Shown: positions 1-7,140 of the stretch, in pieces
How the letters are laid out: every line of letters begins with the position of its first letter
Numbering within the stretch: the first letter of the stretch is position 1
Origin: JAIQFR01 sp041494445
GTDB lineage: Bacteria; Acidobacteriota; Polarisedimenticolia; Polarisedimenticolales; JAIQFR01
Reading direction: 5' to 3'
NCBI GenBank assembly: GCA_041494445.1
Contig: JBGQAU010000037.1
Span: 1-26,333, forward strand
DNA length: 26,333 nucleotides
Notes under the pieces: generated by a model
Databases searched by the model: none
The model's input: only the letters and a program-made list of their open reading frames with translations
Told to the model about the DNA's origin: nothing
Translations under genes and position numbers: made by a program

Positions 1-648
1 ACGACGCTCGTGGAAGCGATCCGACAGGGGTTCGAGGCGCATGCGCTCACGGTCCGGTACGGCCAGAGGCACGACCTCGAGATCGAGAGCGCGGCGGCGG
101 TCGCGCGCGCCGCGGGCGCGGCGTCTCACCGGGTGGCGACGGTCGACATGGCGTTCGCGGGCGGATCGGCCCTGACCGATCCGTCCCTGCCCGTCCCGAA
201 GTCCCGGACCGAGGAGGCGATCGGTGTCGGGGTCCCGTCGACCTACGTTCCCGCGCGGAACACCGTGTTGCTCTCCCTCGCGCTGGCCTGGGCGGAAGTC
301 CTTGGCGCGCGGGACCTCTTCATCGGGGCGACCGCCGTGGACTACAGCGGCTATCCCGACTGCCGGCCCGAGTTTCTCGGGGCGTTCGAGACGCTGGCGG
401 CCGTCGCCACCAAGGCGGGGATCGAGGGCGAATCCTTCAGGGTCCACGCGCCCCTGCTGCGGATGAGCAAGGGCGAGATCGTCCGCCGCGCGCTCGACCT
501 GGGAGTGGATCTCTCGCTCACGTGGTCGTGCTACGACCCCGCCCCGGGACGGGCCCCGTGCGGCCGGTGCGACGCGTGCGTGCTGCGGGCGAAGGGGTTT
601 CGCGAGGCGGGAGTCCCGGATCCGGGACAGGGAGCCCGCCGCCGGTGA
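1..648 (+). CDS. queC: 7-cyano-7-deazaguanine synthase QueC, 5'-truncated by window edge
   Basis: This enzyme converts 7-carboxy-7-deazaguanine to preQ0 with ATP and ammonia, in the queuosine tRNA-modification pathway. The frame is open from base 1 and begins with T-T-L-V-E-A-I. That matches the residues that follow the family's SGGxDS PP-loop, so the true start and the PP-loop lie upstream of the window. The GTG at 10 is therefore not the start. The visible part contains the conserved segment VPARNTVLLSLALAWAE and the C-terminal zinc site C-x9-C-x2-C-x2-C (codons at 529, 559, 568 and 577), followed by LRAKGF, all typical of QueC. The stop at 646-648 is almost back to back with the convergent gene that ends at 651. 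The family assignment is secure; nothing can be said about the promoter. Confidence 0.95.
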   Translation, partial: TTLVEAIRQGFEAHALTVRYGQRHDLEIESAAAVARAAGAASHRVATVDMAFAGGSALTDPSLPVPKSRTEEAIGVGVPSTYVPARNTVLLSLALAWAEVLGARDLFIGATAVDYSGYPDCRPEFLGAFETLAAVATKAGIEGESFRVHAPLLRMSKGEIVRRALDLGVDLSLTWSCYDPAPGRAPCGRCDACVLRAKGFREAGVPDPGQGARRR

Positions 649-650
649 GG

Positions 651-1283
651 CTATTCGGCGAGCCGGCGCTTCTCCCAGGCCAGCTCGCGGAGCTCGAGGA
701 CCAGTGCAGCCGCCTCGGGAGCGTTGATCCGCTCCGCGCGGCCGGCGATGCCCTCGATGAGGGCGAGGTCCCGCAGGGTCCTCTCCTTGAGGGCGGTCGC
801 CAGCTCGTTGAAGGCCATCTCGATCTCCTTCAGGTTGTCGCCTCGCCTCAGGCGCATCCGGACCGCGTACCGGCCGTCCCGCAATTCCTGGAGGCACCGG
901 CACGCGTTGAACGACGCGCCTGCGGTTCGGTGGGTCTCGAGGATCCCGAGGAGGAAGGCGCCCCCCAGGAACGCGAGCGATCCGAGCAGGATCAAGCCGA
1001 TCTGGAACCGGTCCTGGGCGGCGAAGTACGCTCTGAGCTCCGGCGCGACCCGGAGGGCGGCCAGCGTGCTCCTCTGGTTCAGGGCGAACAAGCCGAAATC
1101 GAGGAGGAGCAGCACCACGAACGCGGTTCCCACGGTGACGGAGGTGACCCGAAGCTGGTACCTGCGGTTGACCAGGAACCGCCTTCTCCGGAACATGATC
1201 TGGCCCCAGGGGGCGCGTTCCCCGAAAAGCGTGACCATGACGTCCGGGGACACGGGGGCTTGCTCGCGGGTGGGGTCGCTCAT
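651..1283 (-). CDS. Two-TM membrane protein with HAMP-like segment, no output domain
   Basis: Protein of 210 aa. The start is placed at the ATG at 1283 because GGAGGT (1291-1296) lies 7 nt upstream; the in-frame GTG at 1292 overlaps that SD and is unlikely. Residues 1-45 are polar and basic (FRRRRFLVNRR before the membrane). TM1 is about residues 46-68 and TM2 about 93-115. The loop between them is only about 25 residues, too short for a classical sensor domain. Residues 115-168 (LRDGRYAVRMRLRRGDNLKEIEMAFNEL, in two parts) resemble a HAMP linker: amphipathic helix, an R-x-G-D turn, then a second helix. A short helical tail follows. No kinase, cyclase or chemotaxis signalling domain is present. 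Proteins of this shape occur near pili and chemotaxis genes, but the function is not established. It is convergent with queC. Confidence 0.8.
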   Translation of the reverse strand: MSDPTREQAPVSPDVMVTLFGERAPWGQIMFRRRRFLVNRRYQLRVTSVTVGTAFVVLLLLDFGLFALNQRSTLAALRVAPELRAYFAAQDRFQIGLILLGSLAFLGGAFLLGILETHRTAGASFNACRCLQELRDGRYAVRMRLRRGDNLKEIEMAFNELATALKERTLRDLALIEGIAGRAERINAPEAAALVLELRELAWEKRRLAE

Positions 1284-1439
1284 GGCCGGCACCTCCGTTC
1301 GAAAACCTAGGTTCCGTCGGCGCGCAGGTCAAGATCATCGGCGAAGCGGGCGACGGCAGGAAAACGCGGGTTTGCTCCCGGAGGTCCTCCGGGGTTAGGA
1401 TTCGCGCGGCCGGATCGGATCGGGTCCGGGGAGGGCCGC

Positions 1440-1835
1440 ATGGAGAACAAGATCGTCGTCCACATGAAGGACGGGACGGTCCACAAGGGGATCACGCAGG
1501 ATTTCGACCCGGCGTCGCCCGTCTTCCACGTGCTCCCGGCCGAGGGGGGCGGCGTTCCCAGCCGGGTCGCGGTCGAAGGCATGAAGGCCCTTTTCTACGT
1601 GAAGGACTACATCGGGAACCGCGACTTCGTCGCGCGCCGGCAGTTCGACGAGGCTCACCGCTCGGGGCGAAAGACGATCCTGACGTTCGCGGACGGCGAG
1701 ACGATGTGGGGGTTTCTGGGGGAGGCTTCCGACGCAGGCCCCGGGTTCTACTTCTTCCCGCTCGACGAGCGGGACAACAACATCCGCGTCTTCGTCGTGC
1801 GCTCTTCGCTGAAAGACGTGAATCTCGTTCCCTAG
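1440..1835 (+). CDS. Conserved hypothetical protein, DUF6982-like
   Basis: Soluble protein of 131 aa with no signal peptide or membrane segment. GGGGAGGG lies just upstream of the ATG. The sequence is rich in beta strands and has two similar halves: VVHMKDGTVHKGITQDF near the N-terminus and ILTFADGETMWGFL near residue 80. Both read as short SH3/PilZ-like barrel strands. The segment MKALFYVKDYIGNRDF is recognisable from a family of unknown function, common in Acidobacteriota and Deltaproteobacteria, that I recall as DUF6982; this label is from memory. It sits 16 nt upstream of the HU gene, so the two are probably cotranscribed. No catalytic residues can be proposed. Confidence 0.75.
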   Translation: MENKIVVHMKDGTVHKGITQDFDPASPVFHVLPAEGGGVPSRVAVEGMKALFYVKDYIGNRDFVARRQFDEAHRSGRKTILTFADGETMWGFLGEASDAGPGFYFFPLDERDNNIRVFVVRSSLKDVNLVP

Positions 1836-1851
1836 AAGACTGGAGGACGCC

Positions 1852-2145
1852 GTGAACAAAGCCGAGCTCGTCGAGAAGCTCGTCGCGAAGACGGGCCTTT
1901 CGGCCCGCGACGCACGGGTCGCCGTGGACGCCCTCTTCGATCCCGACCCCAACGTGGGGCTGATCGTCGCGGAGATGGTCCTGGGAGGGAAGGTGGCCAT
2001 CAGCGGATTCGGGACGTTCGAGGCCCGCTCGCGGAAGGCGCGCTCGGGACGGAACCCCCACACGGGGCAAGTCCTCGATCTTCCCGCCACGCGCGCGCCC
2101 GCTTTCAAGGCCGGCAAGCCCTTGAAGGAGAGCCTGAAGAAGTAG
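1852..2145 (+). CDS. HU/IHF-family DNA-binding protein
   Basis: Histone-like nucleoid protein of 97 aa with a GTG start; GGAGG lies 5 nt upstream. The fold is recognisable throughout: the N-terminal helices MNKAELVEKLVAKTGLS, the signature GFGTFEARSRKARSGRNPHTG, and the C-terminal PAFKAGKPLKESL. HU binds as a dimer and bends DNA with beta arms carrying the R-x-G-R-N-P motif at the tip. Compared with the usual 90-aa HU there are about six extra residues around FDPDPNVG, between helix 2 and the first strand. I have seen similar insertions in HU proteins of Acidobacteriota-like genomes. Whether it works as HU or in a more specialised role cannot be decided here. Confidence 0.93.
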   Translation: MNKAELVEKLVAKTGLSARDARVAVDALFDPDPNVGLIVAEMVLGGKVAISGFGTFEARSRKARSGRNPHTGQVLDLPATRAPAFKAGKPLKESLKK

Positions 2146-2224
2146 GAGCGCTCGACCCGGGGGGATCGGGGCATTCCTCCCGGAGGCCGCGCGGCCCCTG
2201 CTCTCCTCGGGCGCTTCACGGGCG

Positions 2225-4606
2225 ATGACACGCCTCGATCAACCGTCGCGGCGCGAACGCGGGAAGGCCCGCGTCGAGCGCGGCCCGCGCCGGCGGACCT
2301 CTCGCGGGCGGTTCCTCAGGCGAGCGGCGGCCGGCGCGTTCGTAACCCTCGTTCTCGTCGTGGCCGTGGGACTGGTCCTCTGGGTCGAGGTCGGCCGCCG
2401 GTTCGAGGGGCGGCTCTGGGACTTCCCATCGCGGGTGTACTCGGACCGCCTGGTGCTCACGCCGGGCTCGGCCGCGTCGGCGGATGCGATCGCGCGGCGG
2501 CTCGACCGGTGCGGCTACGCCCGAATCGAAGGCGCGCCGGCGAGCCCGGGCCAGTACCGGAGGCGCAGCGACCGACTGGACGTGGACCTGAGGGCGTCCG
2601 CGGGGCCTTGGGGCGAGACCGCGTCGCGCCGCGTGCTCATCCGCTTCGCCTCAGGGAACGTGGCGTCCGTGGAAGGTGTCGACGGACGGCCGCTTCCCCG
2701 GGTCGAGCTCGATCCCGAGCTTCTGGCGCTTCTCTCCGGGCCGCAACAGGAAGAACGCGAGGTCGTTCGTCTCGAGGAGGTTCCCAGGCGGCTGGTCCAG
2801 GCGGTGCTCGCGGCCGAGGACTCCCGTTACTACTCGCACCCGGGAGTGGACCCCCTCGCGATCCTCCGCGCCGCGTTCGCGGACGTGCGGAGCGCCCGCA
2901 TCGTGCAGGGTGGGAGCACCATCACGCAGCAGACGGTGAAGAACCTCTACCTGGGTCAGGAGCGCACCTGGTGGAGAAAGCTGCGCGAGGCGCTTCTTGC
3001 GGTGGTCCTCGACGCCAGGTACTCGAAGGACCGTATCCTCGAGGTCTATCTGAACGAGGCCTATCTCGGCCAGCGGGGCCCCGTGGCCGTGTGCGGGGTG
3101 GCCTCCGCCGCGCGCTTCTACTTCGGCAAGGACCTCGCCCACCTCACCCTGGGGGAGTGCGCGATCCTCGCGGGCCTCATACGAAACCCGGGCGGCTACA
3201 ACCCGTTCGCCCACCCCGGCCCTGCGATCGCGCGACGCGACCAGATCCTCCGGGCGATGGCCGACGAGGGGCAAGTCCGACAGGCCGAGGTCGACGCCGC
3301 GCGCTCGGAGCCGCTGCGTCTCGCCAGCGGCAAGGAAGGGCATTCGCGCGCGCCGTACGTGGTCGATCTCGTCCGTTCTCAGCTGGCCGAGCTGTACACG
3401 CCGGCCCAGCTGGCCCGCGAGGGGCTGAGAATCTACACGACCCTGGACACGACCCTGCAGGAGGCGGCGCAGGAAGCCCTGCGCGCCGGGCTCGACCGGC
3501 TCGACCGGGAGAGGCTCGTCCGCGGGAAGGACCACGGGCGGAGGCTGGAGGGATGCGCCCTGGTGATGCGCCCCTCGAGCGGCGCCGTCCTCGCTCTCGT
3601 GGGCGGGCGGGACTACGGCGGGAGCCAGTTCAATCGCGCCGTCCAGGCACGGCGCCAGGCGGGCTCCAGCTTCAAGCCGTTCGTGTACCTCGCCGGCTTC
3701 GAGGCCGCGATCCGAGGACGGGAGGGTGGGCTCACTCCGGCGACCGTCCTCGACGACAGCCCCATCGAGATCTCGGCGGGCGGCCGCACCTGGCGTCCCT
3801 TGAACTACGACGGCGAGTTCCGCGGCCCGGTCACCGCCCGCCAGGCGCTCGAGCAGTCCCTCAACGTGCCGACCGTCCGCGCGGCCCTTCTCGTGGGTCT
3901 CAAGGAGGTGGCCCGGACCGCGGAGCGCTGCGGGCTCGGCGGCCTCGAGCCCTACCCCTCCATCGCGCTGGGAGCCCAGGAAGTCTCGCCGCTCGACCTC
4001 GCGTCGGCCTACGGCGTGTTCGCGAACGGCGGCAAGCGGGCGGAGGCACGGATCGTGCGCGAGGTCACCTCCAGGGAAGGGGAACCGCTTGAGCGGCGGA
4101 GGCGGGACGCGATCCAGGTGGTCACGCCGCAAGCGGCGTGGCTGGTGACGGACATGATGCGGGGCGTGCTCGTCCGGGGGACGGCCGCCTCGTCCCAAGC
4201 ACTCGGCTTCCGAGGCAACGCGGCCGGGAAGACCGGGACCACCGACGACACGCGGGACGCCTGGTTCGTCGGGTTCACGCCGGACGTCCTCGCCGCGGTC
4301 TGGGTCGGCTACGACGACAACACGAGGACGGGGCTGACCGGCGCGTCGGGCGCCCTCCCGATCTGGGTGGACATCCTCCGCCGTGGCGGGCAGTTCACCG
4401 ACGCGCCGTTCCCGGAGCCCGAGGGAATCGTCCGGGAGGAGGTGGACCCCGAGACCGGAGGGCTCGCCGTGGCCGGCTGCCCCGCGCGGGTGGAGGAAGT
4501 GTTCGCGGAGGGAACCGAGCCGGTGGACGATTGCCCCCTCCACTCGAGGGGGTTCAAGGGCTGGCTCCGCAAGGTGTTCGGACACTCGCGCCGTACCGGA
4601 GTCTAG
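2225..4606 (+). CDS. mrcB: Bifunctional class A penicillin-binding protein, PBP1B type
   Basis: Peptidoglycan glycosyltransferase/transpeptidase of 793 aa, acting at the outer face of the inner membrane on lipid II. Domain order: a basic cytoplasmic tail (1-35), one TM helix (about 36-56), a UB2H-like region (about 65-150, beginning SRVYSDRLVLTPG), a GT51 glycosyltransferase and a C-terminal transpeptidase. In GT51 the catalytic Glu is E198 in AEDSRYYSHPGVD, followed by GGSTITQQ and the DARYSKDRILEVYLNE block, which is very close to E. coli PBP1B. The transpeptidase has SxxK at S481-K484, an SLN motif in EQSLNVPT and KTGTT at K669. The UB2H-like region is what separates PBP1B from PBP1A and is why the mrcB symbol is used; no LpoB is seen here. 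The SD before the ATG is weak. It lies upstream of the pseudopilin gene on the same strand. Confidence 0.93.
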   Translation: MTRLDQPSRRERGKARVERGPRRRTSRGRFLRRAAAGAFVTLVLVVAVGLVLWVEVGRRFEGRLWDFPSRVYSDRLVLTPGSAASADAIARRLDRCGYARIEGAPASPGQYRRRSDRLDVDLRASAGPWGETASRRVLIRFASGNVASVEGVDGRPLPRVELDPELLALLSGPQQEEREVVRLEEVPRRLVQAVLAAEDSRYYSHPGVDPLAILRAAFADVRSARIVQGGSTITQQTVKNLYLGQERTWWRKLREALLAVVLDARYSKDRILEVYLNEAYLGQRGPVAVCGVASAARFYFGKDLAHLTLGECAILAGLIRNPGGYNPFAHPGPAIARRDQILRAMADEGQVRQAEVDAARSEPLRLASGKEGHSRAPYVVDLVRSQLAELYTPAQLAREGLRIYTTLDTTLQEAAQEALRAGLDRLDRERLVRGKDHGRRLEGCALVMRPSSGAVLALVGGRDYGGSQFNRAVQARRQAGSSFKPFVYLAGFEAAIRGREGGLTPATVLDDSPIEISAGGRTWRPLNYDGEFRGPVTARQALEQSLNVPTVRAALLVGLKEVARTAERCGLGGLEPYPSIALGAQEVSPLDLASAYGVFANGGKRAEARIVREVTSREGEPLERRRRDAIQVVTPQAAWLVTDMMRGVLVRGTAASSQALGFRGNAAGKTGTTDDTRDAWFVGFTPDVLAAVWVGYDDNTRTGLTGASGALPIWVDILRRGGQFTDAPFPEPEGIVREEVDPETGGLAVAGCPARVEEVFAEGTEPVDDCPLHSRGFKGWLRKVFGHSRRTGV

Positions 4607-4666
4607 CCTGCCCCGGATCCGAACTCCGGATTCGCCGCACTAGACGCGGGACGCGCGAGAGCCGTA

Positions 4667-5203
4667 ATGTTGATCGAGCCGAGCCGAGTCGAGGCGAGGG
4701 TGGGAGTGTCGAGCACACGGGGAGCTGGAATCGTCGAGCGCCGGCAGCGGGGGCTCACCTTCGTCGAGCTGCTCACCGCGCTCGCCGTGCTGGTGGTCCT
4801 CGCGGCCGCGGCGATCCCGCTCGTCCGATGGGACCAGAAGCGTCGCCTTGAAACGCACCTGCGCGGCGAGCTGCAGATCATGCGCGACGCGATCGACCAG
4901 TACCACAAGTACTCCGTGCGCGGTTTGATCCAGCAGACCGACGTGGACCAGGCGCATTACCCCCGCACGCTGGACGAGCTGACGGAGGGGGTCGACGTCG
5001 GGGACCCCAACTCGCCGACCCCGAAGACGATCAAGTTCTTGACGCGCATCCCGGTCGACCCGATGACGGGGGAGACCGAATGGGGATTGCGCTCGTACCA
5101 GGATGACTGGGACAGCGACAACTGGGGGGAGGAGAACGTGTACGACGTCTACAGCCTCTCGACGGGCGTCGCGCTGGACGGCACCAAGTACAGCGAGTGG
5201 TGA
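4667..5203 (+). CDS. Type II secretion/type IV pilin-like pseudopilin (GspG-like)
   Basis: Prepilin-like protein of 178 aa. A prepilin peptidase site is visible: RRQRG-LTFVELL, with cleavage after G29, Glu at mature position 5 (E34) and a hydrophobic helix to about residue 52. The soluble part has the GspG-type pattern: a long helix, PRTLDELTEG, RIPVDPMTGETEWGLRSY and DVYSLSTG near the end. This resembles the calcium-binding beta region of major pseudopilins. The leader is long (29 aa), and a start further in, such as the GTG codons at 4700 or 4706, is possible; no convincing SD decides. No other secretion gene is adjacent. It is the last host gene before the integrated element. Confidence 0.85.
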   Translation: MLIEPSRVEARVGVSSTRGAGIVERRQRGLTFVELLTALAVLVVLAAAAIPLVRWDQKRRLETHLRGELQIMRDAIDQYHKYSVRGLIQQTDVDQAHYPRTLDELTEGVDVGDPNSPTPKTIKFLTRIPVDPMTGETEWGLRSYQDDWDSDNWGEENVYDVYSLSTGVALDGTKYSEW

Positions 5204-5254
5204 CCCGTTTCCCCGTGCCCGCGCCTAGGATGGCGCGAACGATCCGCTCGGATT

Positions 5255-5319
5255 TTGGTGCCGAAGGGGGGATTCGAACCCCCACGCCTCGCGGCGCCAC
5301 CCCCTCAAGATGGTGTGTC
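5255..5319 (-). repeat. Left attachment repeat: orphan 3' fragment of tRNA-Leu
   Basis: Identical over 65 bp to 13989-14053. On the minus strand it reads the tRNA-Leu(GAG) sequence from the late D-arm through the anticodon stem-loop, variable arm, T-arm and encoded CCA, plus two further bases. The 5' 21 nt of the tRNA are missing, so it cannot give a functional tRNA. Identity stops at 5320, where element-specific sequence begins. This is the former 3' end of the host tRNA gene, displaced when the element integrated. Confidence 0.95.
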
Positions 5320-5344
5320 CGAATCCCGGTTTCGTTGTAACCCG

Positions 5345-5380
5345 CTGAGGGGTCGGAAGTTCCGGCCCCTCAGTGTTTTA
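5345..5380 (+). terminator. Intrinsic-terminator-like hairpin inside the left end
   Basis: CTGAGGGG (5345-5352) pairs perfectly with CCCCTCAG (5366-5373). An inner CGGA/TCCG pair lengthens the stem to about 12 bp with one unpaired base on each side, and TGTTTTA follows. The T-run is on the plus-strand side, so it would stop transcription entering the element from the host pseudopilin side. It could also be a protein-binding structure at the attachment site. Confidence 0.6.
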
Positions 5381-5394
5381 GTCCGTCTCAACAG

Positions 5395-5420
5395 AAACCG
5401 CTAGAATCAACAAAACCGCT
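5395..5420 (+). repeat. Two direct copies of AAACCGCT near the left end
   Basis: AAACCGCT occurs at 5395-5402 and 5413-5420, 18 bp apart start to start, in an AT-rich stretch that differs from the surrounding GC-rich DNA. The location 80-100 bp inside the left attachment repeat suits integrase arm-type or excisionase sites. The repeat is short, so the assignment is tentative. Confidence 0.35.
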
Positions 5421-5437
5421 CAGTTTTTACTCTCAGC

Positions 5438-5454
5438 CCCGCGAATTTCCCCAC
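5438..5454 (+). repeat. 17-bp repeat shared by both ends of the element (left copy)
   Basis: CCCGCGAATTTCCCCAC here is identical to 13894-13910, which lies inside the 3' end of the integrase gene. In both places TCTCAG occurs a few bases upstream. Having one copy within 130-190 bp of each end fits arm-type binding sites for the integrase. Alternatively, the left copy could be a relic of an integrase 3' end from an earlier element. Confidence 0.5.
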
Positions 5455-5536
5455 TACCCGGCGACGCGGGGTCCCCCACTAGATGACCTACTCGCGAGGG
5501 GGGCGGGGAATTGACTGCCGATCCAAAAAGAAACTC

Positions 5537-5565
5537 TTGACGGGTCTAACCCATCGTGGTTTAAT
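5537..5565 (+). promoter_or_regulatory. Sigma70-like promoter of the element's main operon
   Basis: The -35 TTGACG (5537-5542) is separated by exactly 17 bp from the -10 TTTAAT (5560-5565). Each box has one mismatch to consensus. The expected start of transcription is near 5572, followed by AGAGG (5576-5580) and the ATG at 5586. The position immediately upstream of the first gene of a long same-strand series makes it the likely driver of that series. Confidence 0.65.
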
Positions 5566-5585
5566 TGAGCCGTTCAGAGGATCTA

Positions 5586-6029
5586 ATGACCCGCATGGAG
5601 ACGACGATGAACGAAAAGCAGCTCTTCGGCGCGACACGGATCGCGCAACTAGCAACCGTGATCCACGGGGCGCCTTTCACGCGAGAGGATGTCCGCAACT
5701 TCCTGCGAGGAATCGCGGGGCGCGAGGGAGAGACCGCGCTGCAATTCGTGATGGCGGTCTCGGCAGCGGCGTTGCTCCCGTGGAGCGCAGCGTTCGGCGG
5801 TCCCCACGGGCGGCAAGCGGCTTTCCTGCAACTGGCGGGAGGAGTGAAGAAGGCGCAACTGGAGGGCCCGAGCGCTCCGGTCTATTTCGAATTTCGGCCC
5901 GGGCGGAAAAAGCCCCTGCTCGGAAGTCCGGACGAAGCGCACCCCGCGGCGCTGAGAATCGACGTCGGCAAGATCACGGATTTCGCGCTGACGTTCCTCC
6001 TCGACGTTCCCCCGAGCTGGACGAAGTAG
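5586..6029 (+). CDS. Hypothetical protein, first gene of the element operon
   Basis: Protein of 147 aa from the ATG at 5586 (AGAGG 5 nt upstream). A second ATG at 5607 with GGAG 6 nt upstream is also good and would give 140 aa. An upstream TTG at 5565 falls in the -10 box and is excluded. I do not recognise the family. The protein is soluble, with helical stretches (TREDVRNFLRGIAG, ETALQFVMAVSAAALLPW) and a C-terminal part rich in strands (VYFEFRPGRKK, ALRIDVGKITDFALTFLLDVPP). Its first position under the element promoter, ahead of an excisionase-like gene, suggests an early regulatory or replication-accessory role; that is inference only. Confidence 0.7.
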   Translation: MTRMETTMNEKQLFGATRIAQLATVIHGAPFTREDVRNFLRGIAGREGETALQFVMAVSAAALLPWSAAFGGPHGRQAAFLQLAGGVKKAQLEGPSAPVYFEFRPGRKKPLLGSPDEAHPAALRIDVGKITDFALTFLLDVPPSWTK

Positions 6030-6034
6030 CGACC

Positions 6035-6253
6035 GTGTCCGACGCTCCCGACCGCGAGCCTTTCGTTGACGCCAAGCCGGTGGCCGAGTTTCTCGGCACC
6101 ACCCCGGCCTACGTCCTGAAGCTCGCGCTGACCAGGAAGATTCCAGCCCTAGCGCTCCCACCCCTCTCCGGCAAGGGCGAGCGGCCCCGCTGGCGGTTCC
6201 GCATGTCCGAGGTGGAGAAGTGGGCGCGCGAGCGGCAGGGGGCGCGGACATGA
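6035..6253 (+). CDS. AlpA/excisionase-like small HTH DNA-binding protein
   Basis: Protein of 72 aa with a GTG start 5 nt after the preceding stop. The sequence reads as a MerR-superfamily winged HTH of the excisionase type. FVDAKPVAEFLGTTPAYVLKLA forms the helix-turn-helix, a basic wing with SGKGERPRWRFR follows, and the ending MSEVEKWARER is the classic C-terminal helix of these proteins. Relatives act as recombination directionality factors or as activators of integrase and replication genes in satellites and prophages. Its stop overlaps the ATG of the Spo11-like gene (ATGA), so the two are translationally coupled. Whether it is the true excisionase or a transcription regulator cannot be told; a second HTH protein sits next to the integrase. 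Confidence 0.75.
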   Translation: MSDAPDREPFVDAKPVAEFLGTTPAYVLKLALTRKIPALALPPLSGKGERPRWRFRMSEVEKWARERQGART

Positions 6254-7140
6254 CCGCCGAGGCCCTCGCCACTTATAGACCTAGCCCCATAAAGCGGGAT
6301 CGGCGCACCCGGGCCGACATGGACGTGATCCGGCAGGCGATCTACGACGTCCTGGAGGCCGACAACCCCATGACGGTCCGCGGCGTCTTCTACCAGCTCG
6401 TGTCCCGCGGCGTCGTGGAGAAGGCCGAGGCGGACTACAAGGGAACCGTCGGCAGGCTCCTGGTGCAGATGCGGGAAGCCGGCATGATCCCCTTCGGCTG
6501 GATCGCGGACAACACCCGATGGATGCGGAAGCCGAGGACGTACTCTTCGATGGAGGCAGCACTCCGGCGCACCGCTGAGACGTACCGCCGCTCCCTCTGG
6601 GATGACTCGGACGTGTACGTCGAGGTGTGGTGTGAGAAGGACGCGCTGGCCGGCGTCCTCGTCGAGGAGACCGGCCTGTACGACGTGGGGTTAATGGTCG
6701 CGCGGGGCTTCTCCTCCATCTCGTTCTTGTACTCCTCGGCCGAGTACATCAAGGCCATCGGGAAGCCGGCGTTCATCTACTACTTCGGCGACCATGACCC
6801 GTCTGGCCTGGGCATTTCTCGAAACGTTGAGCAGCGGCTCCGGGAGTGGGCGCCCGGCTGCGAGATCCACTTTGAGCGGGTCGCGGTGACCCCCGAGCAG
6901 ATCGTCAGCATGGGGTTGCCCACCAGGCCGACGAAGACCACCGACACCCGAAGCAAGAGCTTCGTGGGCGAGAGCGTAGACCTGGACGCGATCCCCGCCC
7001 GCTATCTTCGCGCCCTGGTCAGCACCTGCATCGTGTCGCACCTCGATATCAATGAGGTGGGGCGAATCGAGATCATCGAGGAAGCCGAACGCGAGACGCT
7101 GGCGAACATGGTCAAGAACCTGAAGCGGCGGAAGAGATGA
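6250..7140 (+). CDS. Spo11/TopoVI-A-like protein with Toprim domain (Mini-A-like)
   Basis: Protein of 296 aa; the ATG at 6250 overlaps the preceding stop. Residues 25-95 look like the winged-helix (5Y-CAP) domain of Spo11 and topoisomerase VI subunit A. The segment TVRGVFYQLV matches the T-x-R-D-I-F-Y signature and places the candidate DNA-attacking tyrosine at Y48. Residues 120-260 form a Toprim domain: E129 in VEVWCEKDAL matches the VEKDA motif of Spo11, and D181/D183 in FGDHDPSGLGI match the D-x-D-P-x-G metal site. The protein is shorter than TopoVI-A (about 350-390 aa), and no GHKL-ATPase B subunit is encoded in the element. Spo11-like proteins lacking a B subunit have been described from mobile elements as Mini-A; this looks like one. 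Likely roles are replication, resolution or DNA cleavage. The tyrosine assignment rests on motif reading, not alignment. Confidence 0.8.
   Translation: MTAEALATYRPSPIKRDRRTRADMDVIRQAIYDVLEADNPMTVRGVFYQLVSRGVVEKAEADYKGTVGRLLVQMREAGMIPFGWIADNTRWMRKPRTYSSMEAALRRTAETYRRSLWDDSDVYVEVWCEKDALAGVLVEETGLYDVGLMVARGFSSISFLYSSAEYIKAIGKPAFIYYFGDHDPSGLGISRNVEQRLREWAPGCEIHFERVAVTPEQIVSMGLPTRPTKTTDTRSKSFVGESVDLDAIPARYLRALVSTCIVSHLDINEVGRIEIIEEAERETLANMVKNLKRRKR

Noticed and set aside
2651..4585. Long antisense frame (644 codons) opposite the PBP1B gene
   Set aside because: It is a mirror of a strongly coding GC-rich gene; the product is low-complexity, rich in Arg, Gly, Glu and Pro, with no domain. The same holds for long frames opposite pgk (15394-16653), HEAT (16625-17866), the zincin-like gene (18819-20276) and nuoD (22681-24072).
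5255..5319. A second functional tRNA-Leu at the left end
   Set aside because: The 5' acceptor strand and most of the D-arm are missing, so no cloverleaf can form.
5483..6034. Upstream extension of the HTH frame to 5483
   Set aside because: It would overlap the whole first gene and begin upstream of the predicted promoter; only the part from the GTG at 6035 looks like a protein family.
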